Source of the DNA: Dipylidium caninum
Taxonomy: Eukaryota > Platyhelminthes > Cestoda > Cyclophyllidea > Dipylidiidae
Reading direction: 5' to 3'
Length of the DNA stretch: 64,000 nt
Assembly: GCA_017562135.1 (NCBI GenBank)
Contig: QEYB01000273.1
Location: 1 to 64,000, forward strand
In this document: positions 12,121-24,719 of the stretch, in pieces
Layout of the letters: every line of letters begins with the position of its first letter
How positions within the stretch are numbered: position 1 is the stretch's first letter
The notes under the pieces: generated by a model
The model's input: the letters and a program-made list of their open reading frames with translations, nothing else
Told to the model about the DNA's origin: nothing
The model's database searches: none
Position numbers and translations under genes: made by a program

Positions 12121-12866
12121 CTATGTGAGTCGACAAGCAGCATTTAGAGTGGATGAGTTAAACCACCTCACGACTTTCCTCCGAATACTCTCCTTGTGAT
12201 ATGCCAACGACTCATCTAAGACTGCATCCAACACATGATATTTCCGAGCCTTGTGTACGGTGACCGCATGCAATGACTTATCAACTCGGAAGAATGCTGT
12301 GAATTCAAAGGCCTTGATGATGTAGGCGCCACGAACCACTCTGTTGGAAAGGAGATGTAGTAGGGGTGGAAAGTGAGTCTACTTTAGGCAACATTACCTG
12401 TGAATATTTTGGGTTGTAAGAACGAGGTCGAAGAAAAGATTTTGAACTGACACTGAAATTTCAAACTCCCGATCAGCCACAACTACTTTACTCAGAGTGG
12501 TCCTCCACGTGCATTTCCCCAAATCGGCCAACAAATACCGTATTCCGTAGCTTTCTCCGATCAGCATAGTTCTGAAAATCTCGTAGGTCAAGTGCTTTGC
12601 CACTCTCATTATATCCTGATGCTCATTGACGATGCTTCGTGGCTGACAAAGTGCTGTGACGAGATAGATGCATATTATAAGAGTTGCATGAATTCATCGA
12701 GTAAAGCACTTGCCGAGAGATAAAAAAGCAGAAAATTACACGCCATATTTGTGATGCTGGAAACATGGAGTGCATCTTCTGTCTCATGCGACGCCGTTGA
12801 ACATGCGAAGACGTTGATGTGAGAGGAGAGGAGGCAGAGAAGATGCGTTATTACGAAGATGAACAT
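12121..12866 (-). CDS. Small secreted protein of the three-exon family (intact, 200 aa), left arm
   Basis: Exons 12866-12740 (127 nt), 12653-12398 (256 nt) and 12340-12121 (220 nt) give 603 nt and 200 residues; donors are GTAATT and GTAATG, acceptors ACAG. Residues 1-21 are a signal peptide with a leucine-rich core, followed by a short Ser/Thr/Glu stretch. Exon 2 carries Cys45, a probable amphipathic helix (about 53-75) including D56, A61 and E67, then Cys90, Trp92 and a beta-like segment around 93-110. Exon 3 has alternating hydrophobics followed by a basic helix, and ends with Cys197. TATATAAG is 49-56 bp upstream of the ATG and AATAAA is about 43 bp after the stop. It lies on the left arm of the large inverted repeat and pairs with the gene at 62.2 kb. 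Function is unknown. Confidence 0.82.
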
Positions 12867-12914
12867 TTTGCTGAACTCTGCCTTCACGGAGGCCTCTTTC
12901 ACTCACTCTCAGCA

Positions 12915-12922
12915 CTTATATA
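12915..12922 (-). promoter_or_regulatory. TATA box of the 12.1-kb gene
   Basis: TATATAAG, 49-56 bp upstream of the ATG, embedded in GCCTATATAAGTG, which recurs before other family genes. Confidence 0.75.
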
Positions 12923-12999
12923 GGCTTTACAGAAAAGTGTATTGCTACAGCAGGGTGAATGCGCTGGTGTTTGCTTACGTTGTGTTGAACCACGGGGAC

Positions 13000-15430
13000 G
13001 ATGGAAACTAATTATTGGAGGAGAAATTCAGGTGCCGACTACCTTTGATGGTCAATTAAACTAACCCCCATTTCGCCTGCCCACCTCTCCATCAAATAAA
13101 CAAACGCAGACCTTTATACTGCGGGGTAAATCTGTACATGATCAGTCACCAAAATAAAATTACCATACCCCACGTGAGATGATTCCTAAGAGGGCTAGTA
13201 ATTCACATCTCGCCTTCAAATACTGATATCTCCTCGTTTCCGTAAAGCAACACATGGCAGCATTTTAATGGACATGGGCACCTAACACCGTCATATTTCA
13301 TTTGAAAAGCAGAGGATGGAAAGCATTCAAATTGACCCTTTTGGTTGACGCCACAAGGATTTTGTAGGCCCCACGAGAGGCACTGTGAGATGCGATATAA
13401 TGAAAGTCGGGAATTGGAGTATTATCAAGAAGAGAATATTCACTTGTGTAAGTTGTGTATTCGTAATCTCCTCAAAAGCCGCACGAAATCAGATTCGAGC
13501 TCGCCTGACAGTCTTAAAACCCCAATCGCCGCGGAGGAAGAATGCACTGTGTGCACAAAGTGGACAAGGGAGAAATTGTGCAACACGTGTTAGGAGAGGT
13601 GTTTAGTTAGCCTTATGCATTGAAGGGACGGAAAGAAGGATCAGCGGTTTCGTTGCAGAGGAGAATTTGGGACAGGCAAGAGAAGCTACACAGTAGACGG
13701 TGAAGGCATGTAATGCGGCCATTGGGAAGGCTATCGGGTCAGTGAGCCTGGCAATTTGTCAGTCTGCCTCATTTCGGTCCACCTATGCATGCCTGCATTA
13801 TTTGCCCCTTAATGCAAGATCCGGGATAGGCTGGGCCAGTTGCAGGCATACTGCATGAACCCTCGCTTCCCTCTTTTCCTGCTAACCAGGTAAATCACTT
13901 TTTCGTGTTTACTTGACGTTATCGCCAATCTCTTCACCGTGTTCCAAAAAGTTGAGCGCCAGCCTTGTCAAAGGGGTACGTCATCAAGAGCTCCCGTTTT
14001 CAGTCAGGTATTCCTCAGCCACTTGCATCTACCGGCAATGATGACTCCAACTGTGGTATACTCTTATGCGCCCACACATGCAGGCACTAACAGCCTGAAT
14101 CTATTTATTTGACCACGACTTAACTGAGAAATCTCGTCAACACCTGAACGAAGTCAAATTGCATGTGCAAGCATGTTCAATTGGAATATAAAATACAGGT
14201 GGAAAGTGGGATTCTGGTTTACAATAACCAGGTTACTTGCTGCTTGTGGCGCGATGAAAAGGCAAACAGGTACCAGGACACCCACGGTGTAGGGGGTAGA
14301 GCCTTGCCTCCACGGCCTGTAAGTGGGTGGTAATCTTGCAAAATTAGGTGGAATCCGAGCCTCATCGACACGATTGCCCTCCTCACCTCCCAGACTTAGA
14401 ACGTCTACGCCCAGAAGGTTACATTCTGCTGCCGGACTTCAATGGGATGTTTTGGATCTCTGTACGGTGATTGCACCTCAGTTTGGGGTGATGTATGGGC
14501 GAAGGAGATGTCTATCACTGTCGTCTGCGTCCTGTTCTGCTACTCGACTTCACATCTTTACCGCACAAGCCTGACTTCTTATCATTTTATCCACCTCTTT
14601 CATAATCGCCCCGTCGAACGCGCTCTGAGCACACTGCATTCTGCGTTCCACGTCACTCTGTCAATTGTCGAGCACTGTCATTAGATATTGGGATGTAATG
14701 TAAATCAAATGATGATTGATGATGGCGTCTGCGAAGCACATTCGTGGGTCTTTGTGGGAAAGAGTGATAATGATCGGGAGAATGATCTGATTGATGTTTA
14801 AAAAGCTTCCTCATTGGCATCCCACTACAAAATTTTGAGGATGTGCTCCACGCTCCGTATTGCGTGTGAGGCGAGAATTGCGAAATGGTGTGTGTGTGTG
14901 CCGTACCCCATGCCGTATCCTTTAAGGCAACTCGAAAGGGAGTGGAAGCACTTAGTCAGACATCGTGTAAGATGTGAGATTTTCAAGGAAACGGTCAAAT
15001 ATGGGTGGGTGGAGGAGAGACTTTTTGCCTCGGCTCATCGGTGAATGTGCCCATTTATTTGGCTCTTCAAATGGCCGTGACACATGGTCATACGAGGCTC
15101 AAATATATTGCAGCCGAGCATTATACGTAGCAGTTTCTGATTGGCACACGACTAAGGCGCTACCGAATGTGCACAACGAATTGTCCTCTGCCCAGTTGAC
15201 AGCATTCACCGAACACAGAGTCCCTTCGACAGATTCAAGAGCGCGGAATACATTACTCTGTCTGCATGACGCATGACTGCCGTGACACAAACCATTTTTT
15301 TCAGAAGTGACTATGTGTGTTCGATCCATGGGGCACGAGTCCCACTAACGGAACACTGAAAACTTGTTGTGGGTAGAAACGATTAATCCCTGACTACCCT
15401 AATCGACAAAGTAATTGGGCTCCATTTCGC
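13000..15430. other. Inverted-arm interior without a supported gene
   Basis: Contains parts of the dispersed element (14.5-14.7 kb) and frames such as 14,814-15,044 (+), 76 codons and conserved in the mirror arm with few changes (LRIACEARIAK...). The mirror conservation alone does not show coding. Confidence 0.4.
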
Positions 15431-15439
15431 CTCCCCACT

Positions 15440-16134
15440 TCTCTACCAAGCAAACAGCGCCTCATGAGATGGAAACGGAACTCTGTGTTTTTACCTCCAG
15501 AGTGCTTGCGGAAAATTGTCCGTCTTCTAGTCCCTCATCAAGTGCCTCACTTATCGCCTATCACATCACCCTCATACGACACGTGTTACTCGTTACGCAG
15601 CACCTTCTCAGCCACAGAAAATTGTCAACTAGCTCCACGACTTAATGGTGGCCTACAAGACTTGCAGGAGCATGTTGATCGTACATACGCCTAGAACACG
15701 GTACTTGCCCACCGTTTTGTGAAAATCCAAATGAAGGACCACTCTGAGTGAAGGTGGTGAGGATGGTCGGTTGTTTCAAGTTTCAGTGCTAGTTGAAGGG
15801 CTACCCTTTGGCCTCGTTCACAGCACTCAGGCGTTTCGCGGATAATGTGGCTTGAAAATAACTGCAAGTTGCGCCGTTCATTGCATCTCATCTCCAACAG
15901 GCCAATCCGCGACGCCTACGTCATCAAAGCATTTGCATTCACAGGAATATTCCAAGTTGACAGGCCGTTGCGAGAGGCGTCTATTCTCGAGCTTAGGGAA
16001 CCATCAAGTGCTGGATAGAGTTGCCCCTGTGTCGTTGACAAGTCTCAAGGAGAGTATTAGAGAGAAAGTTGTGGTGGGATTTAATTCACTTAGTTCAAGT
16101 GTCGCTTGTCAACACACCTACACTGATTACTCTC
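15440..16134 (+). pseudogene. Decayed secreted-family gene on the left inverted-repeat arm
   Basis: The 3' part of exon 1 (about 15,460-15,520) has lost its donor (GGAAAATT for GGGTAATT), and no signal peptide or TATA box precedes it. Exon 2 (about 15,600-15,830) contains stops and indels. Exon 3 begins at 15,901 after CCAACAG, keeps the GDAYVIKAF-like start as RDAYVIKAF, then shifts frame mid-exon before a recognisable ESIREKVVVGFNS segment. The mirror copy is at 58,971-59,640. Confidence 0.7.
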
Positions 16135-16499
16135 CTAGCTTGCCTCGCATTGTCTGCAGCATCTGTGTCTCAATTAAGTCATCTCTTCTCGCTGAATGGT
16201 GGCCTTTTGTCAACGAAATCCTACCCGACCTGGCCATTCAAACACTTCTGTCTAATCTGCTATGCTCTTTATAAATAGCTGCAATTTGCCAGTCCCTCTT
16301 ATTACTTTTAATCCTTTCTACTCTATCTTCTACATTGGTCTTGTGGCAGTTTAATCATGGGGAGAAACCAGCCGAACGCAGCAGTGCAACAGTCTTACTC
16401 GTATTCCACAAATGAAATTGAGCAGAATAGGACTGTACCGAGATCGCAGCGCCTGCAGTAAGACAGCAAGCATGGAGGATGAGTGGACTCATTCGCCCG

Positions 16500-16735
16500 G
16501 CGGAAGTTGTAGACTCGACTTCTCTTGCAAAGAAAAGGCCAATTCAAGGGATTGGAGGAGTTCATTGGAGATCGTGTTGCAGTGAATGTCGTAGGGTTAC
16601 GCAACTGGGCTCATCGAAAATCGCCAAAGTGGATATCGAGAAGCGTGTTTCAGTACGTTCTCCGATATTTTCCCCTAAGTGTCCAGCGACAGATGTTTCA
16701 CCACTCGTCTCACATCGTGGAGCTCATTGACGATG
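16500..16735 (-). pseudogene. Orphan decayed exon 2 of the secreted family
   Basis: Near-duplicate of the decayed exon 2 at 18.14-18.39 kb. Read on the minus strand it aligns with the start of family exon 2 (NELHDVRRVVKHLSL against NEHQDIMRVAKHLTY) and has a TGG where the conserved Trp codon belongs. It contains stop codons. A plus-strand open frame over the same bases (16,525-16,884) is probably incidental. Confidence 0.5.
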
Positions 16736-17099
16736 TAATCATTGCCCACGTCTACGTGCTTGCTCAACCGACCTCTCAGTCAAATGAAAATTTGATAATA
16801 ATCGAGGCGAGAGAGGATGGATTCTGTGGTTTTGGGTTTTATACCGCACTTTGGGTTATGAACGTTCAAAAACAGCACGTGTAGGCTGCAGTCTCCCAAG
16901 GGCGGACCTCATGTGTTGTTTTCCATAACTGGTTAGTAGGGCGGTCCGTAACGACTGACGCAAGTCTCACAAACAGCCTAAATCGGGGAGGTGACGCGGT
17001 CAAAGAGTGAAACGATATCAGCGAACACGCGCTGTCGTGTCATTTCATGTGCATTCAAGCCACGAAAACCAGCCTCTCCTCACAATGTCGGAACGCACG

Positions 17100-17720
17100 G
17101 CGCCATACCAGGTACCTTTGAATGTGTCTGGAAATAGCACACCTACATGAACGTGTTTTCCGACTGATGCGGTAACATTTTGCGACTTTTACAACTGTGT
17201 GGGTGCGAGTGCTGACAAAAGGATCGCATTTCTCGTATCGCGTCTAATCTCTCGCAAAATTACAATGGGGTCTACACCATCTTCAAGTTACTATTTCGCA
17301 GGCTCTAGCAAGATAATACATCGTCTGACTAGGTTTCTTGAATGAGAACAAGGAATTACACGGTGCAGGACACGATCTCGATGCGCGACTTGGGTTGTAC
17401 GAACGTGCATTGTGTGCTTAAATGGTAGAGTACAGGCACTGACGCTCTGACGACAGCTTTGCGTGAGCAACTGCAATACGTGGCAGAAGACTGACATGTC
17501 GAGAACTTGGGTTAGGTGTCTTGACGGTAGTAGTTTAACGTTGCGGTAGACTGCAGCTCCTAGCAACGTGATTCGGGTGTTGGAAATTTCACTGTTTCCC
17601 CCAAACAACGCAGGGTTCCTGATACACCAAGCCAATATTCCACATGGAAATACGGCTTCATTGCGTTAGAGGTACCATGGAAATGCGATGCCATGAGACG
17701 CAAGTCAGGGAGCAGATTTT
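17100..17720 (+). repeat. Downstream flank cassette of the 37.7/40.7-kb gene type, third copy
   Basis: About 600 bp matching 36.9-37.7 kb (same orientation) and 41.5-42.3 kb (inverted). On the minus strand it holds a frame around AAVYRNVKLLPSR that is partly shared with the other copies and with 8.64-8.78 kb. Frames are not consistently open, so I treat it as flank or decayed exon. Its outermost part also occurs at 58.26-58.5 kb. Confidence 0.6.
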
Positions 17721-18388
17721 CTAAACGAGTCGACACGCAGCACTTGAAATGGAAGAATTTAAGGTCAGCACAACATTCCTTCGAATGTTCTCCTTGAGAT
17801 TTGCCAAAGACTTATCTTCAACTCGATCCAACACGCGGTAGCTCTTGGCCTCCAGTACGGAGATCTCACCCAGTGACTTATCAACTCGAAATAGTCCTGT
17901 GAACTCGAATGTCTAAATGATTTAGGCGCCGCGGAGTATGATGCTAGAGGAGAGAAGAATTGAAAGGCGCAAAATGTGCCTCAATTTGTTAGGCCCCCTT
18001 ATTTTTCTTAATCCTTTCTACTCTATCTTCTGCATTACTCTTGTGGCAGTTTTAGTCATGGGGAGAAATCAGCCAAACGCAGCTATGCAACACTCTTACT
18101 CGTATTCCACGAGTTAACTTGAACAGGAGGATGAGTGGACTTATTCGCCCGGCGGAAGTTGTAGACTCGACTTCTCTTGCAAAGAAAAGGCCAATTCGAG
18201 GGATTGGAGGAGTTCACTGGGGATCGGGTTACGGTGAATGTCGTAGGGTTGCGCAACTGGACTCATTGAAAATCGCCAAAGTGGATAACGAGTACTGTGT
18301 TTCAGTACATTCTCTGATATTTTCCCCTAAGTGTCCAGCGACAGATGTTTCACCACTCGTCTTACATCGTGGAGCTCATTGACGAGGT
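17721..18388 (-). pseudogene. Secreted-family relic: exon 3 with two stops and a scrambled exon 2
   Basis: Exon 3 spans 17940-17721, exactly 220 nt, and reads well from FEFTGLFRVDKSLGE to SSAACRLV, but two early codons are TAA and TAG and the acceptor CAG is changed to CAT. About 200 bp upstream, 18,388-18,140 (-) is recognisable as exon 2 from the start, through a VVKHL-like segment, with several frame breaks. No exon 1 was found. The downstream flank (17.1-17.7 kb) matches those of the 37.7 and 40.7 kb copies. Confidence 0.65.
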
Positions 18389-19201
18389 TTGCGACTCACA
18401 AGGCGTTGCGTAACAAAAATGCCCTTTTGAGGGCTATGCGCATGCCGTAAGCCAGATTTTTGGTGAGATGAAGGAAGAAATGTTATTACCAGTAGGCACA
18501 CTTGCGCTTTATTTGTCGCTCCGAAACACGCGAAAACGGTGAAGAAGGAAGTCAGGGAACTGAGCTGACAGACTATCACGATAAGCAGCACTTTACTCAA
18601 GTCTGCCTCTACGCTGCCTTTACGAAGACGGCCCTCAATCCAATCGCCCTACCTCCAGTTTACGGCAAGTCGTATTGGTTAATCAACGTGGATGCGGACA
18701 GTGGAAACCAGTTGTTGGAACAGACATGTTGGTCTAGACAGCTTTAGGTGACGAAATAAATATGCTCCCATTCCGCGTACTCACTTTCTTACCAATCAAG
18801 CACTCGCGACAACTGATAAGGTGTTGTTCGAGGAGGAAGACACTGTGCGCACATCGGAGTACAGAAAACGGTGTAATTTGACCAGGAGTGAAAGTGTTAA
18901 GACGCGAGTTTTTTGAGAGAAGGATAAAATGTCAGCCCATCTCTGAGTATTGAATTTGGTGAACATAAAAGGGTTCACTTTCCTTCGACGCACGACTGTC
19001 TCGCGTTCAATGAAATCGAACTTTTCTTCTTAAAAAAGCTGAATCGGGTCTTTTCGTCCATTATCGCGGTGGCCAACGCTTGGTTGGTACAGAACGAGTA
19101 ATTAAACGTAGACTAAACGTAGACTAAAAAACACGAACTCAGGCAAGGAGAGTCTTTAGATGGCTCTTCAACGCACTGGTGTCCAGAAACGTTCACTCTA
19201 G

Positions 19202-19847
19202 GTGAGAGGACTCATCAGATACCATCCAAAGAAACTGCCTCCCGGAGTTCACAAACTGTGTGTGTCAGCTCATTCACTCCTTCATCCACCATCTCTCAAG
19301 CTGCATTGTCACAAGATGGAGGTCACGTTTGACAATCAGCAAACACTTCCAACACTTCCCACCATTCCGTTTGAACTGTTTAGCCCCACACCGGGGCAAA
19401 TGGGGAGGGTAAGTGAGTGAGCGGATGGCAGGAAGAGCCATTCCTATGTAAGGGCGGAGTGTGGCCTTGTAGGGGTGCACGCGTCTTCCTTTATGCTGTT
19501 AGTATTGTGTCCTTGGTCATCAAGTTGACATAATACCTTTTCTGCAACCCTTTATTAGGGAAACACGGACGCTTTCTATCAACAATTTTTTCTCGTGTAC
19601 GCAACTCCGACGACAAAGCGGGACCGAATGGAGCAATATTTTGGTAAAGTCTCTCGTGCCTTCGACAGGCTCAAGAGAATTTTCTGAAAACGGTGGCGGG
19701 GAAGAAATGACGGGTGATATTGAAAAGGAGGAGCAGTCCAGTTCCCCAAAGGGTTCCAAGAGTCACAGGAATGCAGAGATTTGCCCCTTTCACCGCTCTT
19801 CTCTGAGTTTCCATTTCGTCGGCATCCCAGTCCATAAGTGGCGCTAA
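19202..19847 (+). CDS. Candidate two-exon gene fragment, unrecognised
   Basis: 19202-19408 (69 codons) lies between a CACTCTAG acceptor-like site and a strong GGTAAGTGAG donor. 19503-19847 (115 codons to TAA) begins directly after TTAG; both are phase 0, with a 94-bp intron. The second exon is mixed: an aromatic/Thr-rich N-terminal half, then an acidic, Ser-rich stretch (GGGEEMTGDIEKEEQSSSP) and an aromatic C-terminus. No domain was recognised and no start exon found. Because this block is not duplicated elsewhere in the window, there is no second copy to confirm it. Confidence 0.4.
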
Positions 19848-20947
19848 TCACTCTTCAACCCCTTCGTTCCCAGTGCATGCCTCCCTCGCATTCCTCACAA
19901 CCAGCCCACATTCGAAACCTTTTCACTTCCACATCCCATCACATCGCTAGTAAGACTATCTGCTAAGGAATGAGAATTTTCTCTGATCCCTGGCACATAC
20001 TGTGAAAGCCCAATTGTACCAATCTTAATCTTCATATTATCGTTTATCAGTGGGGAGCAAGTAACCCAGTGGACGTCGAATACAAGAAGAATTGTCAGTC
20101 CATATCAAACAACTCGTCCTACAGACTGTTCCGGTTCAGTAACTGGTATCCTCTCTAAATTGCCTGAGATAAGAGGCACTCACTAGGTCCACAGGACATA
20201 CTGAGCTGTTCCCTTGCTGGCCTACACGCGAATGACGCGCGCAATCTGGAGAAGGCCCACCTGCAATTAGGAGAAACCAACGATGGAGCGCTGAATTTGC
20301 GTCTTTGGCACATATTATTTCAATGTCACCAATGGACGTCAAATGCTACTCAATACGGCTGGCAGATGGCCACTTGCATTTCACTTTGTGTTTCTTTCAC
20401 ACTATCTGCCCTTCTCCCTGACGGATGTACCCACAATGCATAGTCGCCATGTACCCACCAAGAGGAAGTCGAGTCGCCCACGTCCCCGGAGCTACGCAAG
20501 TAGCCTCATGATGCAATATATGTGGACAGATCGCTAAAACATCATTCGAGATGGTGTAGGCTCCTTTGCTGAGGCTATACAGACATGTTAGACTTGAGGT
20601 TTGATTGTGTTAAGTGGAAATTGTCAAAATCGACGTCCGCGTGCCTTATCACTGGTCAGCCGGCTACTCTATGCGCATACTGCAACTCACCGTCCATAAC
20701 GCATTGTCAGTCGTCGAAAATCGTCATCACGCATGGGAGTAAGACGAAAATAGCTTCGCCCTTGACGGATGAGACCATCAGCGAGATTTGGTGGTTGCTC
20801 TGAAGATCGTAGGTGGTCAAACGACTTCCATGCAGAGTTATGCATAGTTCGAGGATAAGACATCCTCCTCCTCCGAAATGTAATGGTATGCGCTATTGAG
20901 CTTTCGATGCACATCTTTTCCAAAAACATTTTAATGACCGAACCTCT

Positions 20948-21564
20948 TCACATTACGACTTCATTGATGCAGATCTCCTGTGGTCTCGATGGTCGTCTCA
21001 AAATTGTCATTTGCGAAGACGACATGCTTTGAAAAGGTGTGACAATACAGCATCGCAACACGGTAGGTAGTTTCAACTGGGCAAGTGTGCGCCTATATCT
21101 CTCTCCCTCTCGTATATGTGACCAAAGTCCTTCCCTGCTAGTCACGCATACACTGAGTCTTGAACTTGATTGAATTAGCGTTTCAAGGCATCTCTGCAGC
21201 CTTTCGCATTCAATCGGGTGGGCGATGATAGTGATAAGTTCAGTCCCCACAATTTGCGTCAGTCCACGCCGCTTGATAGACTGCACACTTGGTGGATCCA
21301 CCTGATAAGTCGTCTGTGCGATTAATCGGAGTGGGTGATTAAAGCCGCACTTGGGATACATTGAGCGGGATAGTCCTCAAGCCAGCAAAGATTTCGTCTA
21401 TCGGGTACTGATTCGCGCAGCCAACTGGAGACATCGTGAGTGAATGGCACTTTTGACATGAAGGTAACCGAGAATTTGAGCGGGCACACAAGTGGCCCCG
21501 CTCCAGTTGAAGCAAGTAGGAGAATGAGTAGCCAATTGCGCCACTCAACAATTAGTTGCCCCAT
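20948..21564 (-). CDS. Signal-peptide frame overlapping a 137-codon frame
   Basis: From ATG 21,564, an 80-codon frame opens with a good signal peptide (WLLILLLASTGAGPLVC). A second frame, 21,361-20,948, overlaps its end by about 40 bp and runs for 137 codons with several Cys and a Leu-rich helix (LQRCLETLIQSSSRLSVC). They could be exons joined by a short intron, but no unambiguous donor/acceptor pair fits. No relative elsewhere in the window was seen. Confidence 0.3.
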
Positions 21565-21667
21565 TTCGAGTTGAGTAATTCAATAACACCCAATACATGG
21601 CACAAATTATTATAAGGCACAGACTCCACCTAACGACCACTTCTGGCCCAACTATTTCGCGGACCCA

Positions 21668-22259
21668 TCAAAGTCTATTCACACAACACCGTCTCCCCTG
21701 AGCCCCTGATTTATCAGCGAGGGAAACATTGATGAAAAACGGTGCGAAGTTTAATTCTGTCCTGTCAACCGCGCTCTGTTGAGCAACACAAGATGGTTGG
21801 TCATTAATCTTACTCACTTGATCGACAAGACATCTACCACATCTGTGCCTAAGAAAACAGTTGCATCCGCCAGCACCGACCTTATTTCTCGAATCGCTCT
21901 GCCAATGGAATGCGGGAGGTGTAGAGAGCCATTGAAGCACGGATTCAGTTAAGTTCAAAAGCTAGCCTATAGATGACAAATACAGGATTGATCCGTATGC
22001 ATTCTCAAGGATGCACACGAGACAATGGGATGGGGCGTTGCCTCGGCAAGACGAATGAGTGCTTCCTTCACAGTCTCCTGCAATGCTGAATTAATATCGT
22101 CAAAGCACCCGCTACAACTGTCGCACTCCGTCAACATGTGCACGCGATGCTGTTGCGAGAGTGTGAGGAGTTGTGTTTTGCTATTCAACAGCGAAAGGTT
22201 CCCTGGAAGACGGGAATTTCAGTCAGAGGTGTCCTTGCGTCGCACGACACGGTGCACAT
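21668..22259 (-). CDS. Cys-rich exon-like frames, unrecognised
   Basis: 22,188-21,967 reads CDSCSGCFDDINSALQETV and continues as a helix. 21,958-21,668 contains CNCFLRHRCGRCLVDQ followed by a GTGAGT donor-like string. A 42-bp GTGAGT...CAACAG segment inside the second frame is a multiple of three, so it could be a retained short intron. An ATG at 22,259 begins a short Cys-containing frame. Evidence is limited to composition and splice-like signals. Confidence 0.25.
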
Positions 22260-22499
22260 GAAATGGCCGGCTTAGAATTCCTCAGTGGCCTTTTGCAGGG
22301 TGTACTTTTGATAGGACAAAGCGCCTATTGAGACCGCATTCTGCACCGTGCAGATCCAGCGACTAATAGGAAAAGTCTACCAATTTCCCGGAGTAACCTG
22401 TCACCCGTGGTGAAAACAGGGAGTATTGGACGTAAGAGTTTGGCTCGCTCTGTGAGTTTTCTTGTGTCTTTTTACTCTTTCATGACAGGTGGTTAGCAC

Positions 22500-23290
22500 C
22501 TAAACTGCTTGTCGCAACTCATAATCTTTACTCTCCACTTGTATTCCTGATCGCCTCGGACATGCTCTTTAGATGGATTTGCCTTCAGATGAGAGAAGGT
22601 GGTACTGTTCGTGTGAAGTGAAGGCTTCATTAGAAGTAATGCTGAGTTTGAACTCGATCTTATTAACCTGGCCGTCTGTAAGCACCGCATGTTTTGAGAA
22701 TGATCCACGACTCGCATGACTAGTAATGCGGCCACTCTCACAGCGTCGCTTTGCTTAAAAAGGCGATGGAGCAAAATACAGGAAGGAGGCGCATCCGACG
22801 TAACAAGAGGAGGCAGACCAATTCGGTACCATTTTGACCTGCCCCACAGGCTCGGTGCAACTGACTATTTTGAGCAAGCTCCAAGCAATTTTCGCCTTGT
22901 TCCCACACGTGGTGAAGATTTTCGACGGCTTACGAAGTTCTGTGAACGGTGAACTGCGGTGTGTGCACAAGGTGGACGACGGAGCAGTGATAAGCCACGT
23001 GGTCGTTGATTATAGAAAATTTTCACATGTCTCAATTGAACCGCGTGTTTAACATGTAGTTACAGCTTCAGCAAAGAAACCTACACCATCTCACATAACA
23101 ATTGGGAATAAATACTGGTGGACAAATGCCGACAATGCGAGTTGGACGACTTGCTTGGTGGCAACGATGGCGCACAATGCTAAGTATTGACTTCATGCAG
23201 CCATTGGAAACGTGACCGTCAACTTCATTGAACACCACAATCCAAACTCAAGGTGAGTTCTTCTGGCTAAGTACACACTAACCCTGCTCC
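22500..23290. other. Mosaic region, no supported gene
   Basis: 22.8-22.97 kb is related to 28.7-28.9 kb and, weakly, to 56.2-56.3 kb (-). No open splice structure was found. Confidence 0.4.
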
Positions 23291-23560
23291 TCGTGGCTGC
23301 CTTCACTTCGGCCATGCGCAATGCCACCTATCGAGTGTGTCAAAAAAGAAATTAGTCCAACATTTCGTCTGACGTCTCGGCTGGTGCTGGCTTTACCTAC
23401 TAGTGACTTTGTTCAAGACTCTGATAACACAAAGTTGTTTAATTTCTCTGAGTAGAGTTGAATAGCCTTGTAAGGCAGGATTTGGTAAATTGTAGGTAGA
23501 CGCCACCATTTTGTAGTAGAACATTCGGTGCGGTACTAAGAGAGGAGAAAAATGTGACAC
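23290..23560 (+). pseudogene. Exon 3 tail and 3' flank of the 7.5-kb gene type
   Basis: About 20 codons (LVAAFTSAMRNAT, then YRV for CRV) end at TAG, and the following 200 bp match the 3' flank of the 7.5-kb gene in inverted orientation. Upstream exons are absent. Confidence 0.6.
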
Positions 23561-24016
23561 GCACAGTCACAGCACAAAGTGAATGCGAAATGTCGACACG
23601 GAGTGTTGAGTAAAGCAATTTAGGTGGATCTAGGGAAATCTTGCACTAAATATCGTAGGGATTACTTAAATAAATTTAGAGGAAGATATTTCCGAGCAAT
23701 AAACCATGTTGCTCGTTCTCCTGATTTCGTTATCTGGAGTGACGCCACCAGTGGACTACACCTTCATGGCAGAGCACCAACCACACTCTGAAACAAGGCC
23801 CAAAATTGGGCGCATGCTTAGGAGGTCAGCAAAGGTGGTTAGGAGCAGTAATTTTGGTCCACCAAGTAGTTGCCACTGACCATATGGTGGGACACAAGGT
23901 GAACTCACACCACAACATCCACCCTGCTGAACTAGATGAACCGAAACACTTTCTCGCAAAGCCTATGTAAGTGGGGAGGATTGGAGGAGGCCTTCGTGAA
24001 GACAGACGTCTGCATA

Positions 24017-24115
24017 ATGTTGATCTTCGTGACAGGCAATCTACTCGGCCCCCTCACCTCCCGCTTCACCGTCTTCGCATGGGCTAGCCGGAAGAGTGAG
24101 ACGTCTATAAAATAG
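24017..24115 (+). pseudogene. Isolated exon 1 of the secreted family
   Basis: ATG at 24,017 encodes a family signal peptide (core LLGPLTSRFTVFA) with Cys replaced by Trp and a TAG after 32 codons. It is preceded by TATGTAAG (23,964-23,971) at the usual distance and by about 400 bp of conserved 5' flank shared with 40.3-40.7 kb. No exon 2 or 3 follows. Confidence 0.65.
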
Positions 24116-24719
24116 GCTTTATTAATCTCCACTTAGTGGTTACAGAGTCGAAGTGCAAGTCGTGAAGGTGCCCCTGCATGCCTCTCCATGCGTGTTCTCC
24201 TCATCTATGTGGCCATTGCCATCGCTCGACTGCGGGGCGATTTGAATGGGAGGCATTACGCCAGAACACAGTAGGAGAATTTAACTAAACAGAAAGGAAA
24301 TTAGGTGACTTATTACTTACCTTTTATGTAGCGTAAACTTTCATCATTGACCATGTTCGGAAGCTGATACTATCCTCCTCCCCTTGTCTCCATTAGTCGC
24401 CTTTGTTATGGCAACGTGCAAAAACACCCATCCATTTAACAAATGCTGATTGTGTGCAAGCATATTTAAATCGTTGGCGCATAAATTTCTTGTTGGTATC
24501 CTGCAGTCCATCGAATGTCCACTTTGAGCGTCTTCGCATTTCTTCTCTCTGCCAATTTTCCTGGCGGTGTTTACTGCTGCTCACCTCCACTGCCCCAAGA
24601 AGCTTCCGCAGATTCGTGTTCACTCCGATGCAGTTGTCAACGGTTAGCCGCCAACTTCGCCTTTTGCCTGCATAATCACTTTCATGGTGCAGGGTTCGCC
24701 CAAACAAAGAAGTCCCTCT

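Larger units (their letters stand above)
11052..16231 (+). repeat. Left arm of a large inverted repeat
   Basis: The sequence is the reverse complement of 58,855-64,000, with paired coordinates summing to about 75,050. Both arms carry an intact secreted-family gene and a decayed one. Homology ends sharply at about 16,231, after a shared CCTACCCG. The outer end pairs with the last base of the window, so the true arm is probably longer. Confidence 0.92.

Noticed and set aside
15852..16274. 140-codon plus-strand frame read as a separate gene
   Set aside because: It is the shifted second half of a decayed family exon 3; the mirror copy at 58.8-59.15 kb diverges after the arm boundary.
16525..16884. 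119-codon plus-strand frame
   Set aside because: The complementary strand aligns with decayed exon 2 of the secreted family, so this frame is probably incidental.
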